Below, piece after piece: positions 5,885-11,370 of a stretch of DNA of 11,370 nt. The notes below the pieces were generated by a model. It had not been told where the DNA came from and did no database searches. It worked only from the letters and a program-made list of their open reading frames with translations. Source of the DNA: Actinomycetes bacterium (GTDB taxonomy: Bacteria > Actinomycetota > Actinomycetes > Actinomycetales > Cellulomonadaceae); contig JAJYTJ010000121.1 in assembly GCA_021793115.1 (NCBI GenBank), positions 1 through 11,370 of the forward strand. The letters run 5' to 3'. Both the position numbers and the translations under genes were made by a program. Every line of letters starts with the position of its first letter. Position 1 is the stretch's first letter.

Positions 5885-6985
5885 TCAGGCTGCGGGGAGA
5901 GTGACGTCGAACCTCGACCCCAGTCCCGGACCGTCGCTGTGCGCGGACACCGTGCCGTCGTGCGCCTGCACCAGGGCCCGCACGATCGCCAGACCGATGC
6001 CCGAGCCGCCGCGGTCACGATCACGGGCGAGGTCCACCCGGTAGAAGCGCTCGAAGACGTGCGGCAGGTGCTCGGGGGCGATGCCCTCGCCCGTGTCCGC
6101 CACGGTGAACCGGATCCCGGTACCGGCGCGAGCGGCCGAGAGCGTGATCCGGCCGCCGCTCGGAGTGTGACGGATCGCGTTCTCCACCAGGTTTCCCAGT
6201 ACCTGGGCGAACCGGTCATGATCGACGCGGACGTTCAGCAGCCCGGAAGGTGCGCGCACGACGAGCTCGACCCCGGCGGCCTCGGCGCCCACTCTCGCGG
6301 CCGAGGCAGCCGCCTCGAGGAGCTCGGCCGGCGCACCCACCCGCAGGTTGAGCTGCAGCGAGCCGCTCTCGGCCTGGGTCACGGCCGCCAGATCGGCCGC
6401 CAGGCGTACCAGCCGAGAGGCCTGGGCGCGCAGCACGTCGAGCGTGTCGGGTGTCAGCTGAGCCACCCCGTCCTCGAGGGCGTCCAGGTAGGCGGCGATC
6501 GTGGCCACCGGGGTTCGTAGCTCGTGCGCCACGTCGGCCATGAGCCGGCGACGCAGCACCTCGTCGTTGTTGAGCCGGGCCGCCATCGCGTTGAACGCGT
6601 CGGCCAGGTCGTCGAGCTCGACCCCCATCCGCGGCCGGGCCAGCTGCACGTCGAACCGGCCCGACGCCACTTCGCCCGCGGCACCCGACAAGCTTCCCAG
6701 GGAGGCGCCGATCCGCCGGGCGAGGACGACACTGACCACCAGCGCGGTGAGCACCGCTGCGGCCAACGCCACGGCCATCGTCAACGCGCTCGCCGAGACG
6801 AAGGCACTCTCCGCGTGCTCGACCGCGGTCCCCGGCGCGCGCTCCGCCGCGAGCATGTGCCGGTGGAACAGGGCTGGGCCGACGGCGCCGCCGACGAGCC
6901 ACGCCGCGAGCGCGGCCGCGACGACAACCAGCGCCATCGCCGTCATGAGCCTGGTGGCGATCCCCGCCCGGGCGAGCCTGCTCAT
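5885..6985 (-). CDS. Sensor histidine kinase (HAMP, HisKA, HATPase)
   Basis: A 366-residue membrane kinase that would phosphorylate the response regulator encoded just upstream. There are two membrane helices at about 15-35 and 67-89, with only about 30 extracytoplasmic residues between them. A HAMP linker lies at about 90-142. The H-box DVAHELRTP has phospho-acceptor His154. The ATP-binding domain has NLVENAIRH (N-box, Asn265), DTGEGI (297-302), FERFYR and GGSGIGLAI (326-334). All catalytic motifs are intact. The short sensor loop contains His41, His43, Met44 (HRHM) and His57, plausible Cu ligands. The ATG at 6985 overlaps the regulator's TGA (ATGA). A longer frame to 7114 only reads antisense-like sequence within the regulator gene. 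The copper context makes a CopS/CusS-like role likely, but the signal is inferred. Confidence 0.93.
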   Translation of the reverse strand: MSRLARAGIATRLMTAMALVVVAAALAAWLVGGAVGPALFHRHMLAAERAPGTAVEHAESAFVSASALTMAVALAAAVLTALVVSVVLARRIGASLGSLSGAAGEVASGRFDVQLARPRMGVELDDLADAFNAMAARLNNDEVLRRRLMADVAHELRTPVATIAAYLDALEDGVAQLTPDTLDVLRAQASRLVRLAADLAAVTQAESGSLQLNLRVGAPAELLEAAASAARVGAEAAGVELVVRAPSGLLNVRVDHDRFAQVLGNLVENAIRHTPSGGRITLSAARAGTGIRFTVADTGEGIAPEHLPHVFERFYRVDLARDRDRGGSGIGLAIVRALVQAHDGTVSAHSDGPGLGSRFDVTLPAA

Positions 6986-7698
6986 GAGCCTGTGCCCATC
7001 CGGTATCCGATGCCGCGCACGGTACGGATGTAGCGCTGTTCGGTCGTGGTGTCGGCGAGCTTGCGTCGCACGTGCAGCAGGTGGACGTCGACCAGGTGCT
7101 CGTCGCCGACCCACTCCTCGCCCCAGACGGCGGCGATGAGGGCTCGGCGGGTGAAGGCCCGCTGCGGGTTGGCGGCCAGCGTCGCGAGCAGGTCGAACTC
7201 CGTGCGCGTCAGGGGCACCGGCCGGTCGCCCAGGAATGCCTCCCGGCCGACGCGATCGATGCGAAGCTCGCCGACGACCAGCGCGGGAGCGGCCGGAACG
7301 GGCCGGGCGGTCGTGCGGCGAGGGCGGCGCAGCAGCGTGGTGACGCGGGCGACCAGCTCACGTGGCCGGAACGGCTTGGTCATGTAGTCGTCGGCGCCGA
7401 CGGACAGGCCGACCAGCGTGTCGACCTCCTCCGTGCGGGCCGTGAGCATCAGCACGTAGGCCTCGGAGAAGGTGCGCACCTGCCGGCACACCTCGACGCC
7501 GTCCAGCCCGGGCAGCCCGAGGTCGAGCACGATCACGTCGGGGTCACGCTCGCGGGCCAGCCGAACGCCCTCGAGCCCGTCGAACGCGAGGTCGACGACG
7601 AAGCCTTCGCGCTCGAGGTAGCCGGCGACCAGACGGGCGAGCGGCCGCTCGTCGTCGACGACCAGCGCCCGTCGTTCCGGCGATGTCGAAACGTTCAT
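6982..7698 (-). CDS. OmpR/PhoB-type response regulator
   Basis: A 238-residue transcription factor. The receiver domain (about 10-125) has the acidic pair Asp15-Asp16, phospho-acceptor Asp59 (VIVLDLGLPG), Thr87 and Lys108 (KPF). After a short linker, a winged-helix DNA-binding domain (about 140-235) carries LTRTEFDLLATLAAN, the VDVHLLHVRRKL recognition-helix region and the terminal IRTVRGIGYRM. The ATG at 7698 was chosen because the receiver begins at residue 10. Upstream codons to 7851 do not resemble protein, and the binding site is weak (GGCGG). It is the first gene of a two-gene operon with the kinase. It is divergent from the redox operon, with direct-repeat box B in the shared 165-base gap. 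The four direct-repeat boxes in this window fit tandem binding by this family. Confidence 0.95.
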   Translation of the reverse strand: MNVSTSPERRALVVDDERPLARLVAGYLEREGFVVDLAFDGLEGVRLARERDPDVIVLDLGLPGLDGVEVCRQVRTFSEAYVLMLTARTEEVDTLVGLSVGADDYMTKPFRPRELVARVTTLLRRPRRTTARPVPAAPALVVGELRIDRVGREAFLGDRPVPLTRTEFDLLATLAANPQRAFTRRALIAAVWGEEWVGDEHLVDVHLLHVRRKLADTTTEQRYIRTVRGIGYRMGTGS

Positions 7699-7759
7699 GC
7701 CGCCAGTGTGACAAGCGACCTGCGGTACGCGGCTCAGCCCGAGGCTCCTGGCCGGCGGC

Positions 7760-7777
7760 TTCATCGAACCTTGATGG
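7760..7777 (+). promoter_or_regulatory. Direct-repeat box B (putative response-regulator site)
   Basis: TTCATCG-AACC-TTGATGG has the same 7-4-7 layout as the other boxes and is oriented toward the plus-strand redox operon, starting 86 bases downstream. It is also 61 bases upstream of the regulator's own start on the other strand, so it could serve autoregulation as well. The rest of the 7699-7863 gap shows no other clear signal to me. Confidence 0.55.
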
Positions 7778-7863
7778 AAACGACACGGGTCGCGCAGGGC
7801 AGCCACCCGACGATCGATCGTGGTGCTGGTCTGCCAGGTCTGCGCCACCAACAGATCGGAGAC

Positions 7864-8172
7864 ATGGTGAGTTCGGACCCCTCAGCCCCCGTTCGGGTCA
7901 CGGTCGTGCCGGCCCCCGCATGCCACTTCTGCGAGGACGCCGACGAGGCTCTCGCCGCGCTCGCCTCCTCCTTCCGGTTCGACCTCGAGCACATCCCCGC
8001 CGAGAGCGCCGAGGGGCGGCGGCTCATCGCGGTGCACCGACCGGCCCTGACCCCGCTGGTGCTCGTCGACGGAACCTACTTCAGCGCGGGGCGGCTGCCA
8101 CGCAAGAAGCTCGTCAAGCTGCTGACCGAGCGCGGCGCACGGATCGAGGCGGTGGGCGTCGATGGGCGGTAG
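7864..8172 (+). CDS. Glutaredoxin-like thiol protein (CHFC)
   Basis: A 102-residue soluble protein with a thioredoxin-fold outline. It has a beta strand (VRVTVVPAP), the active-site motif Cys20-His-Phe-Cys23, a helix, then TPLVLVDGTYF (the cis-Pro region) and a final helix. It would exchange disulfides in the cytoplasm, perhaps passing electrons to the CcdA-type protein encoded next. GGAG at 7858-7861 is 2 bases from the ATG at 7864 and 5 from a GTG at 7867, so the GTG could be the true start; the difference is one residue. The frame is open far upstream, but that part lies antisense to the regulator gene. Its last 11 bases overlap the next gene. It is the first gene of the redox operon. Confidence 0.82.
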   Translation: MVSSDPSAPVRVTVVPAPACHFCEDADEALAALASSFRFDLEHIPAESAEGRRLIAVHRPALTPLVLVDGTYFSAGRLPRKKLVKLLTERGARIEAVGVDGR

Positions 8173-9142
8173 CTTGCTGACGACCGGCAGCGTCATCGCG
8201 GCGTTCCTGGCCGGTGGGGTGGCGCTGTTCGCCCCATGTTGCATCGTGTTCCTTGCGCCGAGCTACCTGGCCGCGGCGGTCAAGAGCCGCCGCTGGCGCC
8301 TCCTGCCGCTGACCTTCGTCTTCGCCGCCGGCCTCGCGCTCGTGCTGCTGCCGCTGACGCTCGGGGCGAGCCTGCTGGCCGGCGCGATCGCACGCTTCCA
8401 CGCACCGCTCTACTACGCGGGCGGCACGCTGATGATCGCGCTCGCCGTGCTCGCCCTGTCCGGACGGATGTGGTCGCTGCCGTCCTTCATCCGCGCCCCG
8501 GACACCACCCGGGCCGACAGCGCGAGCTTCTTCGCGCTCGGGGTGTTCTCCGGCATCGCCTCGTCCTGCTGCGCTCCGGTGCTCATCGGCATCATGACGC
8601 TGTCGGCCCTCTCGGCCAACCCCGCCGGCGGCACGGTCCTCGGACTGGCCTACGTCTTCGGCATGGCGTTCCCGCTGTTCGCCATGGCCCTGGTGTGGGA
8701 CAAGGCGCACCTCAACGAGCGGCGGTTCCTGCGCGCCAAGCCGGTGCGGATCCGTATCGCCGGGCGCCTCCTGGTGACCAACACCGTCAACCTCGCCGTC
8801 GCCATCGGCTTCACCGCGATGGGCATCGCGATCGTCGCGCTGGCCAACGACAAGAACATGGACCGCGGCAGCGCCGCCCAGACGTGGATCGCCGAGCAGA
8901 TGACCAGCGTGTTCCTGCGCATCCAGGCCTGGGCGTCACCCGTGCCGGAGGTGCTGCAGGCCCTCATCCTGTTCCTCGTCGTCGCCGGGTTGGCCGCCGC
9001 CACGCTCACGGGCCGACGGCGCAGATCCCCCGGGACCCTGGGCCATGACGAGCCCGACGGCGCTCTGGCGCCGGACACCACCGCCCTTCAGGGCGACGCT
9101 GCCGCCTCCCACCCGACTGCTGCCTCAAGGACCGAGTCATGA
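8162..9142 (+). CDS. CcdA/DsbD-type transmembrane thiol-disulfide transporter
   Basis: A 326-residue membrane protein with about six or seven hydrophobic segments. Two Cys pairs, Cys26-Cys27 (FAPCCIVFLAPSYL) and Cys136-Cys137 (SSCCAPVLIG), occupy the positions where CcdA/DsbD have single redox cysteines next to prolines. This family carries electrons from cytoplasmic thioredoxin-like proteins across the membrane to extracytoplasmic acceptors. The doubled cysteines are unusual. An extra C-terminal membrane helix (about 263-283) and a polar Ala/Thr-rich tail follow the core. It overlaps the glutaredoxin-like gene by 11 bases and the redoxin gene by 4 (ATGA). This suggests the chain glutaredoxin-like protein, CcdA-like protein, membrane redoxin. 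Its target (copper-oxidised envelope proteins, or cytochrome/copper-enzyme assembly) is inference. Confidence 0.87.
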   Translation: MGGSLLTTGSVIAAFLAGGVALFAPCCIVFLAPSYLAAAVKSRRWRLLPLTFVFAAGLALVLLPLTLGASLLAGAIARFHAPLYYAGGTLMIALAVLALSGRMWSLPSFIRAPDTTRADSASFFALGVFSGIASSCCAPVLIGIMTLSALSANPAGGTVLGLAYVFGMAFPLFAMALVWDKAHLNERRFLRAKPVRIRIAGRLLVTNTVNLAVAIGFTAMGIAIVALANDKNMDRGSAAQTWIAEQMTSVFLRIQAWASPVPEVLQALILFLVVAGLAAATLTGRRRRSPGTLGHDEPDGALAPDTTALQGDAAASHPTAASRTES

Positions 9143-9771
9143 CCTCCGGATCAGCCATCAAGCGCGCCAGGGAACGTCAGGAGATCCTCGAGGGGATCAA
9201 GGCCAAGCAGCACGCGAGCGAACGCAGGCACCGCGTCCTTCTCCGCTCCGTCGGCGTCAGCGTCCTGCTCGCAGTCGTGGCGCTCGTCAGCTGGGCACTC
9301 ATCACGTCCAAGCCCACGCAGGACAGCGCGACCCGCGTCGCCCCGGACTTCACCCTGACCGACACCGCCGGGGTCAGCCACACCCTGTCCTCGGAGCGGG
9401 GCCACCCGGTTCTCCTGTACTTCAGCGAAGGGGCCGGCTGCGAGTCCTGCATCGTGCAACAGGCGAAGGACGAGCAGGAGGCTGGGTTCGCGGCCGCCGG
9501 CATCACCGTGTGGCCGATCGTCATGGACCAAGCCTCCGACATCGAGCAGGCCGCCGCCGCCGCGGGCGCCAAGACCCCGTTCCTGCTCGACAACGGCACC
9601 GTCACCAAGGAGTACGGCGAGCTCGGCACCGGCATGCACGCAGACCTGCCCGGCCACGGCTTCGTCCTGATCGACTCCAACGGCAACCAGGTCTGGAAGG
9701 GTGACTACCCCTCCATGTGGATCGACCCCAAGAACCTGCTCGCCATCGTCAAGGGCAAGCTCGGCCTGTAG
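9139..9771 (+). CDS. Membrane-anchored thioredoxin-like/AhpC-TSA redoxin
   Basis: A 210-residue protein. A charged cytoplasmic N-terminus (1-33) is followed by a membrane anchor (about 34-55) and an extracytoplasmic redoxin domain starting at VAPDFTLTDTAG (67-78). The active site is Cys101-Glu-Ser-Cys104 (GAGCESC). TPFLLDNG gives the cis-Pro region, and GFVLIDSNGNQVWKGDY is the usual final beta hairpin. It probably receives electrons from the CcdA-type protein and reduces disulfides or acts as an extracytoplasmic thiol oxidoreductase. The CxxC layout fits TlpA/ResA-like reductases better than a peroxiredoxin. The ATG overlaps the preceding stop (ATGA), so both are co-translated. Confidence 0.87.
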   Translation: MTSGSAIKRARERQEILEGIKAKQHASERRHRVLLRSVGVSVLLAVVALVSWALITSKPTQDSATRVAPDFTLTDTAGVSHTLSSERGHPVLLYFSEGAGCESCIVQQAKDEQEAGFAAAGITVWPIVMDQASDIEQAAAAAGAKTPFLLDNGTVTKEYGELGTGMHADLPGHGFVLIDSNGNQVWKGDYPSMWIDPKNLLAIVKGKLGL

Positions 9772-9783
9772 CCCGAGACGACC

Positions 9784-10575
9784 ATGCGACCCGTCCTGTT
9801 CTCCGTCCTGGGCATCCACGTCCAGTCCTATGGCGTGAGCAAGGCGCTTGCGGCGCTGCTCGCCGCGTGGCTCCTCGGCCGAGCCTTCCGCCGGCACGGG
9901 CTGAAGGAAGACGACGCGTACGCCCTGGTCATCTGGGCGACGATCTGGGGCTTCGCCGGCGGCAAGGTCTACTTCCTGCTCGAGCACGCCGACGAGATCT
10001 CGCTGCACCACCTCGGTGGTGCCGGGTTCACCTGGTACGGCGGGCTCATCGGGGGGATCGCCACGTTCCTGGTGATCATCCGGCGCCGCCGCCTGCCGGC
10101 GGCGTTCGTCGTCGATGCCGCGGCCATCCCCTTGACGCTGGCCTATGGCGTCGGGCGGATCGGGTGCTGGCTGGCCGGCGACGGGACCTACGGCAAACCC
10201 ACGTCGCTGCCCTGGGGCGAGGCGTTCCCGAACGGCGTGGTGCCCACCGACGTGCGTGTGCACCCCACACCGCTGTACGAGTTCTTCGCCGCGCTGGTGA
10301 TCGCCGGGCTCCTGTGGGGTTGGCAGCGGCACACGCGGCCGGCGCTGGAGATCCTCGGCGCGTACCTGATCCTGTCCGGGCTCTCGCGCTTCCTCGTCGA
10401 GTTCCTACGGATCAACACTCCGGCCCTGTTCGGGCTCACCCAGCCACAGCTGTGGGGCCTCGCGAGCGTCGTCGGCGGGGCGTTCCTCATCGCGCGCGGG
10501 CGACTTCGGGAAGGCTCCACTGACCACGAGCTAGACCCGGCCGCGCCGTCGACCGCCGTCGCCGCGACGCGTTAG
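9784..10575 (+). CDS. Divergent prolipoprotein diacylglyceryl transferase (Lgt) family protein
   Basis: A 263-residue polytopic membrane protein of normal Lgt length. Recognisable elements are GGKVYFLLEH, FTWYGGLIGG (82-91), YGVGRIGCWLAGDGTYG (121-137), HPTPLYEF (160-167) and SRFLVEFLR (201-209). Canonical Lgt attaches diacylglycerol to the lipobox Cys of prolipoproteins. Three positions differ from the E. coli enzyme: the His of the H-G-G-L-I-G segment is Tyr85, the Asn after GR-x-G is Cys128, and the Glu a few residues on is Asp133. These positions are important in the E. coli enzyme, so this is probably not the housekeeping Lgt. It may lipidate special substrates or have another role. It begins 12 bases after the redoxin stop, with only a weak binding site. 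It shares the GR-x-GC-x-LAG pattern with the protein encoded at 596-1933. Confidence 0.85.
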   Translation: MRPVLFSVLGIHVQSYGVSKALAALLAAWLLGRAFRRHGLKEDDAYALVIWATIWGFAGGKVYFLLEHADEISLHHLGGAGFTWYGGLIGGIATFLVIIRRRRLPAAFVVDAAAIPLTLAYGVGRIGCWLAGDGTYGKPTSLPWGEAFPNGVVPTDVRVHPTPLYEFFAALVIAGLLWGWQRHTRPALEILGAYLILSGLSRFLVEFLRINTPALFGLTQPQLWGLASVVGGAFLIARGRLREGSTDHELDPAAPSTAVAATR

Positions 10576-10795
10576 CGCCCAAGCGGCTGCCGCCCGCCAT
10601 CGCTCTCGTTGGACTGGAGGGGCGGGGACCGCGAGGGGTGAGCGGCTCAGCGCTGACTCGATACGGTCCGACGCAATCGCGGACAGTCTTGGACGGCCCG
10701 GGCGGTCAGGGATCGGCCCCGCGTGAGGGAGCGTCGGATGGGATGGGTTCTGCCCGCGGCTGCAAGACTGCATATCAGTATGTGCTGTTGCAGAC
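10576..10795. other. Non-coding gap with no clear feature
   Basis: This 220-base stretch lies between the Lgt-family gene and the antitoxin gene. I see no tRNA, no convincing coding frame and no strong terminator. Near its right end, CATA-TCAG-TATG (10771-10782) is a small imperfect-context palindrome that could be part of the antitoxin promoter or autoregulatory operator. Confidence 0.4.
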
Positions 10796-11071
10796 ATGAG
10801 CACCGCCATTCGGATGCCCGTGTCCATTGCTTCCCGCAAGGGTGTGTCCGCCGTTGCGGCTGCTGCGGCTGATCAGCGAGTCGTCCTGACCAGCCTGGGA
10901 CGCCCCGTGGCTGTCGTCGACTCCGCCGAACGAATCGACGAGGACATGAGGCGCCTGCGTGAGGGGGCGCGGGTCATCCTCGACGCGTACGCCACGGTTG
11001 CCGCGAGCCGGGCCAAGCGTCTGAGCCTCAGCGAGGTCTGCGACCGTCTCGGTTGTCCCGCGACGAGGTGA
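10796..11071 (+). CDS. Phd/YefM-type antitoxin-like protein, probably frameshifted at its end
   Basis: A 91-residue protein. Residues 7-45 (MPVSIASRKGVSAV... VVLTSLGRPVAVVDSAERI) follow the Phd/YefM antitoxin layout: a short strand, a helix, then the V-x-x-x-G-x-P-V-A-V-V strand. A helical segment and RLSLSEVCDRLG follow. Related proteins usually continue after this point with a short helix of the (Y/V/L)-(S/T)-R-(D/A)-(E/Q)-(V/L) type. Here the frame instead gives CPATR and stops, while the +2 frame gives SRDEVNAAL immediately. A one-base deletion near 11050-11056 would explain it. Such antitoxins repress their own promoter and neutralise a toxin, but no toxin gene is visible. No Shine-Dalgarno sequence precedes the ATG. 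Confidence 0.65.
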   Translation: MSTAIRMPVSIASRKGVSAVAAAAADQRVVLTSLGRPVAVVDSAERIDEDMRRLREGARVILDAYATVAASRAKRLSLSEVCDRLGCPATR

Positions 11072-11289
11072 ACGCAGCCCTCGAGAACGGGTGGGGCCCA
11101 ACCGCGCCCGACCCGACCGCCGCGCTCCGAGCCGCACTCCAACGCGCCCGCGGCAACGCGGGCTTCGACTCCGCCGAGTGGATCGTTCGGCGGCGTGCCG
11201 ACGACCGCTGCGGAGCTGTCATGCCACGCGCCGGCACCACCCGCATTCGCCGCAAGGGACACCCCGGCCCGCACCGAGCCTCACCGTAA
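11053..11289 (+). pseudogene. Displaced 3' continuation of the antitoxin frame
   Basis: This frame opens at a TTG at 11053 with no ribosome binding site. It reads SRDEVNAALENGW, which fits as the missing C-terminus of the antitoxin-like protein. The remainder to the TGA/TAA-type stop at 11289 is Arg/Ala/Pro-rich and not recognisable, and it may not be coding. It is not a plausible independent gene. Confidence 0.35.
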
Positions 11290-11370
11290 GGCCAGCCCAT
11301 TCGCGGGCCACGGCGGCACGTGATTCGATCCGGCCCCTCGGTCCACTCACCCGAGCCCGGTGTGGTTCAC

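Noticed and set aside
6986..7114. N-terminal extension of the histidine kinase
   Set aside because: It lies within the response regulator gene in another frame; the ATGA overlap start at 6985 and the first membrane helix fit much better.
7072..7863. Upstream extension of the glutaredoxin-like frame
   Set aside because: It is antisense to the response regulator and only protein from about 7864 on resembles a fold.
10576..10795. Possible tRNA or small RNA in the gap
   Set aside because: No cloverleaf, T-loop consensus or paired stem with flanking promoter could be made out.

Overview
The window is GC-rich throughout, uses GTG as well as ATG starts, and has tightly packed genes with ATGA overlaps. 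This is typical of an actinomycete (Actinomycetota); the genus cannot be read from the sequence. Nearly all of it forms one copper-handling locus.

Layout. 1-203 (minus) is the 5' end of an unrecognised small membrane protein that runs off the window. 353-4947 (minus) is a copper operon transcribed leftward: a Cu+ P-type ATPase with an N-terminal cupredoxin-like domain and a C-terminal YHS domain, a remnant of a csoR-type repressor gene, a large Lgt-related membrane protein with an extra soluble domain, and a free-standing YHS protein. 5198-5240 is a strong hairpin that separates this operon from a small two-gene unit (5263-5756, minus: a SHOCT-like membrane protein and a His-rich DUF2933-type protein). 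5885-7698 (minus) is an OmpR-type response regulator and its histidine kinase. 7864-10575 (plus, divergent) is a thiol-redox operon: glutaredoxin-like protein, CcdA/DsbD-type membrane protein, membrane-anchored redoxin and a second Lgt-family protein. 10796-11289 (plus) is a Phd/YefM-type antitoxin gene that appears frameshifted, with no recognisable toxin.

How it may work together (inference). Two different regulatory signals recur. One is an ATACCC-N5-GGGTAT palindrome of the CsoR operator kind, found upstream of the ATPase and again upstream of the free YHS gene. The other is an 11-bp-period direct repeat (TTCATCG-N4-TTCATCG and variants) found four times, always between genes and always in the same orientation toward the gene downstream. 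It precedes the partial gene, the ATPase operon, the SHOCT/DUF2933 pair and the redox operon, and it probably marks the regulon of the local two-component system. The repressor gene inside the operon is truncated and has no cysteine, so the palindromes would need a CsoR encoded elsewhere. The proposed model is a two-component-activated envelope copper defence: export by the ATPase, binding by YHS and His-rich proteins, and thiol repair by the CcdA/redoxin relay.
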